Shown one piece after another: positions 13,495 to 24,022 of a stretch of DNA of 64,000 nt. Each line of letters opens with the position of its first letter. Positions within the stretch are counted from its first letter, which is position 1. A model generated the notes under the pieces. The model was not told the origin of the DNA. It saw only the letters and a list, made by a program, of their open reading frames with translations, and did no database searches. A program made the position numbers and the translations under genes. The DNA comes from Galeruca laticollis (lineage: Eukaryota > Arthropoda > Insecta > Coleoptera > Chrysomelidae): assembly GCA_963921935.1 (NCBI GenBank), contig OY998175.1:261757709-261821708 (forward strand). The letters run 5' to 3'.

Positions 13495-13950
13495 CAAGAT
13501 GTACGAATAGTGCGTGACATATGAACAATAAGCAACGAATAGATTAGTGGGTATTGCACGCAAATAGAAGAAGGGGCTACTGAAAAGAGTGGTAACCGCA
13601 GACATGCATGTTTCTAGCTCATTAGCCGTCATCGGTACGGTACAACCAAGAAAAGATGTGAAACATGAGAGCAAAGGTGTTGAATGAAACATGAGAAAAT
13701 ATAACAGAATTCAGCAGGATAGATCTTCTAATATTACTGACACAAATGTTGTGTTTGACTATCCTGCTGAATTCTGTTATATTTTCTCATGTTTCATTCA
13801 ACACCTTTGCTCTCATGTTTCACATCTTTTCTTGGTTGTACCGTACCGATGACGGCTAATGAGCTAGAAACATGCATGTCTGCGGTTACCACTCTTTTCA
13901 GTAGCCCCTTCTTCTATTTGCGTGCAATACCCACTAATCTATTCGTTGCT

Positions 13951-13993
<43 letters not shown>
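13441..13993. repeat. Long palindrome bounded by (TA)n tracts
   Basis: Arms of about 190-200 bp (roughly 13535-13724 and 13758-13955) are near-perfect inverted copies separated by a ~35-base loop. The outer sides are (TA)n at 13441-13493 and 13953-13993. The arm sequence is related to the single-copy module at 39286-39626, which is also bounded by (TA)n tracts. ORFs reading through the arms are a consequence of the repeat. Confidence 0.85.
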
Positions 13994-13997
<4 letters not shown>

Positions 13998-14639
13998 TAT
14001 ACGGTATAAATGGTTTTATTCTAAACCGTTTCCAACTATCCTTTCGTCATGGTTTTTATTAGCAATGGTACATGGTTCTTGAGAAAAAGCAGATCAACAT
14101 TGGCCAATTATTGTTTCCTTTTCCAAAGAACCAGATAGCAGAGCGTTATTATTAAATTGTTTCAAACTTGTTTTGACAAACTGATGTCGATATGCATGAA
14201 CCTTGTTTCTTCAATAAATTTGTATTCACATGAATACAAAGGAATTCAAACACCACATGAGGTGCATACTTCTTCACAACATTTTGTGGACAGCTTCTGA
14301 GCTTGATACCGTAAACATTGAACCGATAGCTTTATTACTTATTTGTAAATCAGTTTCAAAATCACATGATCACCAGTATTATAAAAAATAAATATGCGTT
14401 TTTAGGTAATCTGTAAATGTTTCATATCATATGTACTGAAGCCGATCTAAAATTATTTGACATATTACGTCTGTTAAGTATATCACTACATAATTCAGTG
14501 GGTCCGCGTTCAGGGTAACATTTCAAATTCTCCCGCAGGAACAAATATTTGGCAACGTTGGTACGGTCTCGGCGAATAAGTCAATCGACATATACTTTGG
14601 CACGTTTTCCACTTTTGTTGGATTGTGATATCCTGTTAG

Positions 14640-15125
14640 ACGAAAATAGTAATACATTGAATTTATAATTGTTTCTTTCTAACACGCGTGATTCGTATTC
14701 ACATATTCTAGTCTCCTTATTTTGACTATAATAATCTACGATGACTTTGGATTGTCTATCTCACCATGCCTCTCTCTAACACACTGGTAATGCCATCTGC
14801 CTCTTAGATTTTCCCGTTGTCCATGAGGCTATTGATGCTTCAAGTTATAATTAAATGAGGAATGATTCGTATTGTTATTAAAAAGAAATATTATATGGGA
14901 ACTTATACTTTCAACGTGTAGATTGAAAATTAAGAGAAGGGATAGATAAAAATAGAAGAATTACGGCTATAGACCAAATCGTTTTATCAGGAGCGTAGGA
15001 ATTACAGGCGGCTTACGCTAATTGTTCAGAATTGAATATTCGCCATTTTATAATATATACAATATTCAATTATAAAGTTGCAATAATAAATTATTTCAAT
15101 GAGTAGCATATTCAATGTCAATGAT
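14640..15125 (-). repeat. Right long inverted repeat of the 8.6-15.1 kb element
   Basis: Inverted match to 8770-9215. It is truncated at its outer end, where the Jockey-like fragment starts. Confidence 0.7.
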
Positions 15126-15657
15126 CTTAATAGTTTTAATTTTTCCAGATGGACTATTAGCCCATTTATATTCCATTGGAGTAAGGAAGTATAAGTGTTG
15201 ACTTGGTTGAGAAGTGGAAGAATCGTAACTATCTTCATCTTCTTCATTTGTTGATATTGAGACTAAATTCAGTTGCTTACGTATCTTGGATTGGATTCTT
15301 GTGCTTCGGGATTTCATCGCCCTGTGTTGTATAAATCAGTAAATGTTGTATGGAAGGGCAAGTAGATCAGGAATATTATCTGTATATTGTTGGGCTATAC
15401 TTAAGGGGGTCAGGTGTGCCAAATGCGTTATCCATAAAGTCGGAGAGTTCTTCAGACGTAAGGAGTTGTTGAGGTGATTCATTGTAGACTTTTTTTACAG
15501 GTTCCAGATCTCCGGCATTTGGGTTTTGTTTGGTTGCAGGGGGGGATTTTTCGGGTTTTTTTCTTTTGTTCTTTTGATCCGTTGTATTAGTTGTCACTTC
15601 CACTGGATCTTTTTCGGGTGTAAGGTCGCTTTTTTGTTTTAAAAGAAATTTATGCAT
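15100..15657 (-). pseudogene. Jockey-like non-LTR retrotransposon: end of ORF1 and start of ORF2
   Basis: On the minus strand, reading from 15657, there is a basic, Pro-rich stretch followed by LTSEELSDFMDNAFGTPDPL and, after frame changes, AQQYTDNIPDLLALP and KSRSTRIQSKIRKQLNLV. This is the pattern of the ORF1 C-terminus of Jockey-clade elements. Close behind, in another frame, LLQWNINGLIVHLEKLKLL matches the opening of the ORF2 apurinic endonuclease (QWN motif). The reading then stops at the inverted repeat near 15110, so only about 0.55 kb of element remains and several stops break it. Confidence 0.65.
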
Positions 15658-16460
15658 TTGTTAGTAAAGATACTATCTTTGAAGTATTATTAGGAACCTT
15701 ACCAGCATTTATGATGCTTTTGTATCTTTATATTTCCTTAGTGTGTTCTGGAAATATTAGTCGTAATGCCAGTTTTTCTGTTTTCTATTAAGTATTTCCT
15801 TTATTATACGCAATATATAACCATTGGATGAGGCTATTAGTTCATTTGTATTAATTTCTCTATCAAAATTATATTTGTTCATCGGAACTGAAGATACTCT
15901 TATGCTTATGCGTATGCTGGTAATTTATGTGACATGGGATCATTGGAATTATATGGTATAGTCACATCAGTGTGTATTGGTTTCCTGCAAATTGAATAAT
16001 GGAATACATTATCAACCCTTTCAATTTCTAAAATGTCTTCATAAATAATAATAGTGAATATTAGCAGATAATAGTTTTCCGTTGTTTTCTATATAATTGT
16101 ACAGTTATACTGATCGTCAATGGAAGGAAGATATCCAGGATTTCCCCAAAGGGCTAATTATAAGTTTTAATATTCGTAATACCATATATTATTTTTTCTA
16201 TTCCTACATTGATTTAATGACAAGATAGGTCACTTCTTGATCTAGACAAAAATAATTATCAAACATAAGGTAGGCATCACTACAAATGTAACTTCTGCCA
16301 TGATGTTGATGATATTTTAACATATCGAAACAATTGTCAGATTTTTTAGAATTTTTATGATTTTCTTATTACAAACTGGAATTATTCTCAATTTTATTGA
16401 CTGTATACTCTATTTCAGAATTCATCACTGTCAAACGGAGTGATCATATCCTGAATGTTC
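15645..16460 (-). pseudogene. Degraded Penelope-like element fragment
   Basis: 15645-16030 is a diverged minus-strand copy of the region between reverse transcriptase and GIY-YIG nuclease found at 17.5-17.8 kb and 58.5-58.9 kb (shared cues: aatttatgtgacatgggatc and the block with cacatcagtgtgtattggtt). 16080-16350 is a terminal-repeat piece in the opposite orientation, like 22650-22890. The piece is truncated and rearranged. Confidence 0.65.
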
Positions 16461-16686
16461 TAGATAATTTGAAAACAGTTTTGTAGATATATGTATATTT
16501 TGTATTAAAAAAATAAGAATTACCCAATCCCATTAAATTGCATAAAAAATTTGGAGTTAACTTTCACTTTGAGTTGACTTTATGCCAATTTGACATGGTA
16601 TTACCGTGTATACGAAATTTAGACGGTAGAATTTCTAAATCAAAGATTACGGAAGTTGACTCACTTGTCATAAAAACATAAATTGA
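16461..16686. other. Spacer, nothing recognised
   Basis: AT-rich DNA between a Penelope fragment and the target duplication of the next Penelope unit. Confidence 0.5.
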
Positions 16687-16703
16687 AATGATAGCAAGAA
16701 ATT
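16687..16703. repeat. Target-site duplication, left copy, Penelope unit 1
   Basis: AATGATAGCAAGAAATT here corresponds to AATGATAGCAAGGCATT at 22974-22990: 15 of 17 bases are identical, and the first 12 match without a gap. Confidence 0.75.
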
Positions 16704-16739
16704 AACTGTCTCGACCCTTACTTTGTAGAATCTACTCAT

Positions 16740-16960
16740 ATTAGTAATTCAAATGAAACTTACTGTTTCTAGTTAACTCCACAATATATTGAAAAAAAAT
16801 TGAAAATTCTAAAAAATTGACAATTGTTTCGATATTATCCAAATATCATCATCGTCAGAATTACATTTCATTCGATGCCTACCTGATGTTTAATTGTTTT
16901 TGGCTAGTTCATGAAGTGACCTAATATATGTTAATAGACAAAAAAAGATAAAATATTACG
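16740..16960 (+). repeat. Penelope terminal repeat (pLTR), left end of unit 1
   Basis: Related copies lie at 21510-21735, 22740-22973 (inverted), 25850-26065, 26105-26310 (inverted), 55394-55620 and 60200-60400 (inverted). All share cttactgtttctag-type ends, the caattgtttcgatatta block and the atgcctacctgatgtttaat block. Confidence 0.8.
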
Positions 16961-17159
16961 AATATTAAAGCTGAGATATTATTAGCCCTATGGGGATATC
17001 CTGGATATCATATTTCCCAATTTAGTTGAGTATAACTGTGCAATGATATAGAAAACCAGGAAAACTATATCTGATGATCTTCACAATTATCACTTAAGAA
17101 GACAGTTTTGAAGTGAAGAGCTCCATAGATTCATCTGTGCATTGACGACTTTCTTAAGT

Positions 17160-19133
17160 GTCTTCTAATTTCCAATTCTTTGAGGAAATCCAGTTCTTGT
17201 TTTTTATCACAAATATGTAGTACTTCTAGTTCTGTGTTAGATGTCAAAGAATGATTGGTGTCTAGTAGATGTCTGGCGTAGTGCGATTTATCTGGTTATT
17301 TAATCTGTATGCGCGTAAGTGTTCACTGTATCTTATTTCAAAATTTCTAAGGATCTGACGCAAATAGACAGCATTACATTCTGGACATTTAAGTTTATAA
17401 ATACCAGATTTTTTCAATGGTGATATGTTTGTTTTTACATTTAAGAATTTTGTACTCATGCTACTTTTTGTTTTAGAAGAAATCGTTGTATTTGTTGCTA
17501 AATATATTATCTTTGAAATAATATTAGAAATATTTCCTGCGTATGTAATGGTTTTATAAATTTTCTTTAGTTTGTTTTTGGAAATATTAGTTGTAATGCC
17601 ACTTTTTTCTCTTTTTTATAAATTAGATTATTCATCATATGTAATGGGTAACTTTTGGATGTTGCTATTTGTTTAATTGTGTTCATTTCTCTATCAAAAT
17701 TACAATTGTTCATAGGAATTGAAATGCACTATATATCATATGCCGCTAGAATATGTGACATGGGATGACTGGAACTATATGGAATAGTCACAACAATGTG
17801 TGTTGGTTTTTGGTGAATCGAATAATCAAGTACATTGTTAACTCTTTGAATTTTTGAATGAAGGTAATGTATTGCAACATTTTCTTCAACTTCTAATGTA
17901 AATTTAAGTTTTGGGTGTAAATTATTAATGTGGTTGAAAAATATGTATAATTGTCGTTCACTGCCCATAAAACGAGCTAATATGTCATATACAAATATAT
18001 ACCAAAATAAAACATTTTTTGAAATATTACTTTCAAAGATTTTAATTCCTAAACTGTCCATAAAAATGTTTGCCACAATTGGCTATATAGGGCTTCCCAT
18101 TGGTAAACCTTCATTGAATATGTATCTTATTGTCAAAAGTGAGATAATTCTGTTTAATACGTACATCAAATAAATGAAGTATATCTGATATTTTTCCTGG
18201 ATTAATATTTTTATCTTCTAGTAACTTTCTTACAAGTATCAGGCATTCTTTAGGAGGAATTTTAGTGAACATTTTGGTAACATCAAATGAAATAAGCTTA
18301 GAGTTATCTTGCAAATTGAATGCTTTTAATTTTTTTATCAGTTCTATTGGATTTCTAATTAAAGATTTAGATGTATATCCGTATATTGTTAAAATTATTT
18401 GCCAATATGTTATTAGGAGTATTAACGTAAGAAACTACAGGTCTAATTGGTTTCGTTATTTAATGTGATTTAACGGTTCCATATAATTGTGGAGAATGAT
18501 GATGGACCTCCTTTCGTAAACACTGAAAAGATAATTGGAATTAATATTAAAATCTCTAACATTATTTGAAAACTTTTTTGTTAGGTCTTTTACATCGCTC
18601 GATTCTAGAAAGTTATATATCTTTGAAATATAAGATTTACTGGTTAATATGACAGTGGCGTTCCCCTTGTCAGATTTTGTAACTGTTAGGTTATTATCTT
18701 CTTTTTTCTTTCTTATTGAATTTAAAACTGTAATGTCGTTTTTTGTTTCACGTTTAACGTTTCATGGTCCAATATTTTTGATTGAATTTGGAATTCTCAG
18801 TTTCCCATGAAGAAAATTATTTGAATTAGATTGTATAGCTATTTCTGATTCTGTAGCCATCATCTGTTTAATATTATTCGTAAATTTTGGTGGTATGCTG
18901 TACTTTGAACCTTTATTTACAAATTCTATTTAACTATCTGTGAAATTAGTGTCTCAAAGGTTTTCAAATCGTGGTGCAAAGTTTGTTGTTATGTAATTAC
19001 TCAGAGTTTCGTGATGTTTATAGTATTGAATTATATGTTGTGTATGTTCAAGTTTCTGTCGAATTCTACCGGATGTAGTTGGAACGTTAGTTCAAAATGA
19101 ACAACTTTTATGTAGTTGTTCAGGGAGTCCCTT
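17160..19133 (-). pseudogene. Penelope-like reverse transcriptase with GIY-YIG endonuclease (C-terminal two thirds)
   Basis: From high to low coordinates the minus strand encodes: an N-terminal/thumb-like region at 18.5-18.9 kb (VTKSDKGNATVILTSKSYIS); RT motif A near 18290 (LISFDVTKMFTKIPP); the G-x-P-x-G block and MANIFMDSLG at 18.06 kb; the catalytic region at 17.98 kb, where the expected YVDD reads VYDILA, so a catalytic Asp is lost; a linker; and the GIY-YIG nuclease at 17.42 kb (SGIYKLKCPECNAVYL, then IRYSEHLRAYRLNN). The protein would prime on nicked DNA and reverse transcribe its own RNA. Frameshifts and stops occur throughout, so it is inactive. Its N-terminus lies beyond the nested transposon, at 21267-21480. 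Confidence 0.8.
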
Positions 19134-21266
19134 CCCAGCAAACACAAATGTATATGTTACATAAAAATATATAACAGGGGAGGAATGATTTTTATATAAA
19201 ACGTTTATATATTTTTTATGTAGTATTTGTGTAACAAAATCTATATAAATTTTGTTATATATTCTCAATATTTATATTATAAAATGTTTTATATATTGGA
19301 TATATTCAATTTTATATTTATTCAAGGTGTAATTACTGCTACATAAATATGAACATTTTTTTATATATATTTATTACGTAAATTTTCTTACATAAATTTT
19401 TTTATATATTTCATATGTATTTCTTACGAACCTCGTCTAGTATCCTTCTAAAGAAAAAGAAGAAAGCTCTTCAATATTATAACCTTTAAATTGTCACGAG
19501 TCGATCTACCCATATACCTGCAAGTATAATAACGTTTTAAAAGGTTTTTCTTTATTTTCGTCTGTGTGTTCGTTTTTAGTTTTGTTTGTAGAGGAATGGA
19601 GAACACATCATGTGAGTGTTATTATTATTATTATCATTATTATTATCAAGGGGCATCGCCAATGAAGCCGTTCATTCAACTGTCGTTTACAAAAGATTAT
19701 TTAACAAACGTATTAAAAAGGTTAACTATATTAAAATATACAACGAAGTAAACAATTACAAATCACATTATACCTATATCTTAACTTACAACTAAGATAT
19801 GATTTAACAATAATTCCCTACGTAGGGAGTCGTTATTCCGAAACAAATACCGCCGCCCAAGTATGCACTTAGGGCTCAAGTAGATTTTGTAATAATATCA
19901 AATGAATAACACATCCTTAATCCTCTGACCACAGGTAGTAAGTCAAGACAAAATATCTTGAAATGGATTAATTAACACTTATCTGTTGAAAGTTATCTAT
20001 ATTCGAATACTTAGATTGATATAAATTATGAACTTTTGGCAAAATAACTGTTTAAAACGAAAAAAATTGAAAGACTTCTGTCATTTATCAATAGGACAGA
20101 AAAACGATACGTAGTACAATCTTACAATGGTGTCAGTGAACCAGAAATACAGAATATAGAGGCATCTCACTCATGGTTAGGACATAGAGATAACTTCAAA
20201 ATGAGGAACTTAAAATCAATTAAGTTATTTCAAGGTATTGTTACTATATGATTTTCTAATATAATATAATTCATATATACCTATATTTTTAGAAACGTTG
20301 CTGACACAGTTTAATATGACATTCACTGATTTTTATCAATTCACCTTGGTGTGGATAAGGCTAAGTAAAGAGACTCCAGATGGAAAAGAAGGGCGAAACT
20401 GTAACCCTTCAAAACAATGGATAATATCCCTTAATATTGCCCACTCGCTTACAAGTGGACCTCGAAAAATCTTTTAAGAGAATATTTTCCATGGTTAATT
20501 ATTGTTTTGTTTTTGAATATTCATTTGTTTTGAAATATTATTTTATATTTTATCATTTAGTTTTTGAATATTTTTAGTTTTGCAATATTCTTTTTTCATT
20601 AGGTGTTTTGTTTTTAGTTTCTCTCTTTCATGTTAATAGAATAAATGTACTTATATGCATCTATTTGCTGTTTTTTTAGTAACTAAGTACCAGCTACTAA
20701 ATTCCAAAAATAGATAAATACCATTCACAATATATAAGTATTAAATTGTATTAAGTTGCTTTAAGTTTGAAATATTCATGAGGTAGGTATTGAATAATAT
20801 AGCAACAATAGTTCCTTAATCTTTTGGCCATCAACACTACTAAAAATATTGCATTTCATTTCATCTATGAAAAATAATGTTTTAATAGATTTTTCTGAAT
20901 TTATTATAAATTAAGAATTTCGCTGAATTTTTTCTTAGTTCCAATGAAATCAAATACTTTAGGTAAGGGGCGAGGAAAAAGTAAAATTAGGTAACTTTTG
21001 TTACATCTATATTATGTAATATTTAATATATAAATATTCTCTAGATATTATCTCATTCTTACATATATATTACATATTAATTTGGAAATATTTGAGATAT
21101 AATTTATAATATGTATTTCTTATATCATTATTGTTCCCTTGCTGTGCCGGCCTTTGTCAGTATTCAATACATAAATATTATCTAGTTGTGACTTCAGTTT
21201 TATATAACTGTGACTTTTATATTTCAAGAAATATGTAACATATAAGTATTCAATATGTTTTTGTGT
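19134..21266. mobile_element. AT-rich DNA transposon inserted in the Penelope coding region
   Basis: Both ends read CCCAGCAAACACAAA pointing inward (left at 19134, inverted right end at about 21252-21266), followed by long subterminal arrays of related ATATGTTACATA-type motifs. The Penelope minus-strand frame stops at one border and resumes at the other, so the insertion site is clear. A target duplication is not obvious. No transposase is recognised; a short two-part ORF occurs near 20.0-20.4 kb. The superfamily is unknown. Confidence 0.65.
20030..20420 (+). CDS. Possible two-exon ORF inside the nested DNA transposon
   Basis: A frame at about 20050-20242 reads RLLSFINRTEKRYVVQSYNG and continues to LKSIKLFQ, ending at a GT (CAAG/GTATTG). 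After about 50 bp an acceptor-like TTTTTAG leads to ETLLTQFNMTFTDFYQFTLV and KETPDGKEGRNCNP. The exon-like pattern, not a known domain, is the only evidence. The function is unknown and it may be an inactive remnant. Confidence 0.25.
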
Positions 21267-21480
21267 TTGCTGGGTTATTTTATACCATTTTTTACATTCT
21301 TCTTTAAGCCAAACTCGTTGAGCACTTTCTATAGCTTTTTGTGCTTGGAGTGTTTTAGTATGGCATTTTATATTCACATAATTTGGTATTACCTCTTTTC
21401 TAAAGATTTATTGGTTAAACCAAATGTTTTGTGATGCTTTGTAACGTTTTTGTTGTAACTTCTGCTATAGTCGGGTCGAA
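21267..21480 (-). pseudogene. Penelope-like protein, N-terminal part
   Basis: Minus-strand frame with TLQAQKAIESAQRVWLKEEC followed by KKWYKIT. It runs into the inverted end of the nested transposon and picks up again at 19133 (KGLPEQLHKSCSF-like). It is separated from the rest of the element by 2.1 kb of inserted DNA. Confidence 0.5.
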
Positions 21481-21509
21481 TCTTCTCTCGAAGACGCTTA
21501 CTTTCTAGA

Positions 21510-21735
21510 ATCTACTCATATTAGAGTTTTAAATGAAACCCACTGTTTCTATTTATCTCCACAATATATTGAAAAAATGTGAGAAAATCTGAAAAAATTG
21601 ACAATTGTTTCGATATTACCTAAATATCATCGTAAGAATGAGAGAAGTTACATTTCATTAGATGCCTACCTGATGTTCAATTATTTTTGGCTAGTGACCT
21701 ACCTTGTGATTGACTTAATATATCTTAATAGAAAA
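21510..21735 (+). repeat. Internal Penelope terminal repeat at the head-to-head junction
   Basis: Same orientation as the copy at 16740-16960. It separates the minus-strand arm from the plus-strand arm and is followed abruptly by RT coding sequence at about 21740. Confidence 0.75.
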
Positions 21736-21737
21736 AC

Positions 21738-22610
21738 GAACCACATCAATCATTCTCACGCAAAAATTAAATTTACATTAGAAGTTGAAGAGAATAGTTC
21801 AATCAATTTTCTTGATTCGAAAATTCAGAGAGTTAACAATGTACTTGATTATTCCATTTACCTAAAACCAACACACACTGATGTGACTATTCCATATAGT
21901 TCCAGTCATCCCATGTCACATAAACTAGCAACATATAATTCAATGATACATACAGCATTTTCAGTTCCTAAGAAGAAATGTAATTTTGAGAGAGCGATTA
22001 ACACAATTAAACCAATAGCAACATCCAACGGTTACCCATCGCATATGATAAATAAAATAATTAATAAAAAATAGGAAAAGTGGCATTACAACTAATATAT
22101 CCTAAATAAACTGAAGAAATAGAAACTTATGAAACCAATACATATGCAGAATATATTTCCAATAATATTCCAAAGATAATATCTTTAGCAACGAATACAA
22201 TGCTTTTTTTAAACAGAAGGTAACATAAGTACAAAATTCTTGAATGTAAAAACAAAGATATCACCATTAAAGAAATCTGGTATATATGAACCTTAATGTC
22301 CAGAATGTAATGCTGTCTCTTTGGGTCAGATCCTTAGAAATTTTGAAATCCGATACAGTGAACACTTACTAGCCTACAGATTGAAACAACCAGATAAATC
22401 CCACTACGCCAGACATCTACTTGACACCAATCATTCATTGACTACTAACACAGATATACTACATATTTGTGGTAAGAAACAAAAACTGGATTTCCTTGAA
22501 TAATTGGGAATGAGAAGACACTTAAGAAACCCACAATATGAAGTCGTCAATGAACAGATACATCTAGGGAGTTTTCCACTTTTAAACTGTCTTCTTAAGT
22601 GATAATTGTA
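21738..22610 (+). pseudogene. Penelope-like RT C-terminus and GIY-YIG nuclease, truncated copy
   Basis: Starts within the RT thumb/linker (HAKIKFTLEVEENSSINFLD), then YSSSHPMSHKLATYNSMIH, NGYPSHMINKIINKK and a stop at 22072. Further on, in shifted frames, come a GIY-YIG segment (LKKSGIYE near 22270, then ILRNFEIRYSEHLLAYRLKQ) and HYARHLLDTNHSL. RT motifs A to C are absent because of the truncation. This is the right arm of unit 1 and is closely related to the copies at 17.2-17.9 kb and 58.5-59.9 kb. Confidence 0.75.
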
Positions 22611-22739
22611 AAGATCGGCAGATTTAGTTTTCCTGGTTTTCTATATCATTGCACAGTTATACTGATCTTAATTGAGAAAATTATATCCTCATAGGGCTAA
22701 TAATATCCATACTTCAATATTTGTAATATCATATCTTTT

Positions 22740-22973
22740 TTTTTCTATTAACATACATTGAGTCAACCACTTCTTGGACTATCCAAAAATAATTGAACAT
22801 CAGGTAGGCATCAAATTAAATGTAACTTCTGTCATTCTGACGATGATATTTAGGTAATATCGAAACAATTGTCAATTTTTAAGAATTTTCAACAATTGTC
22901 AATTTTTAAGAATTTTCAACAGTTTTTCAATATATTGTGGAGTTAACTATAAAATGTAAGTTTCGTTTAAAAC
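22740..22973 (-). repeat. Penelope terminal repeat, right end of unit 1
   Basis: Inverted copy of 16740-16960. It holds a local direct duplication of about 37 bp (22866-22920 region, aacaattgtcaatttttaag repeated). It ends at gtaagtttcgtttaaaac, at the same point as the right ends of the two other Penelope units. Confidence 0.75.
22837..22873 (+). ncRNA. Candidate hammerhead ribozyme core in the Penelope terminal repeat
   Basis: CTGACGA at 22837 (hammerhead C-U-G-A-N-G-A box), then a stem GATATT/AATATC, then GAAAC at 22862-22866, a 2-bp AC/GT stem with AATT loop, and the triplet GTC at 22871-22873, which is the classical cleavage triplet. One unpaired T sits before stem II, and stem I is only about 3 bp before mismatches. 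Hammerheads are known in Penelope terminal repeats. Similar sequences are at 26201-26235 and 60299-60331. This may be a degenerate ribozyme. Confidence 0.4.
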
Positions 22974-22990
22974 AATGATAGCAAGGCATT
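22974..22990. repeat. Target-site duplication, right copy, Penelope unit 1
   Basis: Matches 16687-16703 at 15 of 17 positions. Confidence 0.75.
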
Positions 22991-23456
22991 ACATCTAAAA
23001 CTATCTTCCAAATTCACTGCCTAAATATTCCGAACAACAATAAAACTAGACCCCTTCACTATTTCGTGAAAGGACGAGAGACAAAACAAAACCTAAATGT
23101 GCTTAGATCGCATTAGCTCAAAGTTATTCATGTTAGCACAACTTCCAGACTTTACGAGTAAGTAGGATTACTAGCAGATTTTGTTATATTTGTAATCCGA
23201 TTACAAATATAAAACAAAAGAGTTATGACCCATCGTGTTTTAGAAATAACATTTGACACATATTCATCGAAAGTAAGACATATATGCTGAAAGAGAAATA
23301 AAGTCACGTGTTATTTGCTCTTCCAAAATCATATACGTAGCGCAGTGACTGAATATGATGGACATTTTCACTAGCATAAATTGAGTAGAAGGTATTGATC
23401 CATTGTGGAGGAATATCATGAGGAAGCAGATAATATTTTTGTTTTTATATTATATA
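22991..23456. other. No gene seen
   Basis: Short AT-rich spacer with no recognisable ORF or repeat. Confidence 0.5.
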
Positions 23457-24022
23457 CTCACCGGCAAAAAAACTCGGCCGCCTAAAATTTTGCTGAATTC
23501 CGTTGTTCAAGAACTTTCGTAATTTTCCATCGATTTCAATAATTCCTACGCCAAATTATAGATATATTCTTTGTTATCAAAACAAACTACTGAAAATGGT
23601 GAAAAAACCATATATTTGTAGTTCAATTTCTTAACACCCTGTGGAACAGTTCGGGAAATTTCTACAGTTTACGCTCAATTTATTACAAAGACCATCCTTT
23701 TCGCCATCTTCGAGTGTTTATTTCACTTTGATATCTTGATTTCTCACGACCATAAACACCATACACATATTTGAATTTCACTGGACTTGCAGAAAGACGC
23801 CAAGCTCGATTAAGGAACAAAAACGAAGGTGGCTTATGTCAGTATAATTAAGTAGGCGTTTGTCAAACTATCGTAAATAAATATTCGAGAATAATATTCA
23901 TTGTGTCAAACTGGTTTTAAGTACTGAGAATGCATGCGAAATTGTAGCTTTAATTGAACATGGTCGAAGTCAACGATATGTGTCTCGTATCTTAGAAATA
24001 CCCCGAACAACACAATTCAAAC
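23457..24022 (+). pseudogene. Tc1-like transposon 5' fragment
   Basis: CTCACCGGCAAAAAAACTCG directly after TATATA has the look of a Tc1/mariner terminus. At 23923-24020 a frame reads ENACEIVALIEHGRSQRYVS and RILEIPRTTQF, matching the first helix-turn-helix of Tc1 transposases (paired-like DNA-binding domain). The second helix-turn-helix, the DDE domain and the right TIR are missing; the sequence changes character at about 24020. Only the 5' part of the element survives. Confidence 0.6.

Larger units (their letters stand above)
12250..14600. mobile_element. Second inverted-repeat element nested in the 8.6-15.1 kb element
   Basis: About 300 bp at 12250-12560 is repeated inverted at 14280-14600. 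Shared landmarks are aattcgccgagaccgt (about 12268) with its complement near 14568, and aactgatttacaaataa (about 12469) with its complement near 14344. It encloses the ORF at 12821 and the palindrome at 13.5-13.9 kb. No transposase is recognised. Confidence 0.55.
8616..15125 (+). mobile_element. Large DNA transposon with ~0.4-kb TIRs, right end lost
   Basis: The left end reads TA followed by CAGTGTATCACCC, a Tc1/mariner-style terminus. Sequence from about 8770 to 9215 is repeated inverted at about 14640-15125 (e.g. the TCTCTCTAACACACTGGTAA block at about 14771 and its complement near 9125). Directly inside the left repeat lies the N-terminal part of a DUF4817-type transposase (9326). The 5 kb between contains no catalytic domain but has other inverted repeats and palindromes, so the interior seems replaced or invaded. 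The outer part of the right repeat is missing where the Jockey-like fragment begins. Confidence 0.55.
16704..22973. mobile_element. Penelope-like retroelement unit 1 (head-to-head pair)
   Basis: The left arm is a near full-length Penelope-like element on the minus strand (3' terminal repeat at 16.7 kb, GIY-YIG at 17.3 kb, reverse transcriptase at 17.7-19.0 kb, N-terminus at 21.3 kb), interrupted by a DNA transposon at 19134-21266. The right arm (21505-22973) is a 5'-truncated copy on the plus strand that ends in the inverted terminal repeat. A 17-bp near-perfect direct repeat flanks the whole pair, so both arms probably entered in one event. Penelope-type elements are known for partial inverted copies; the flanking duplication makes that explicit here. 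Confidence 0.8.
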
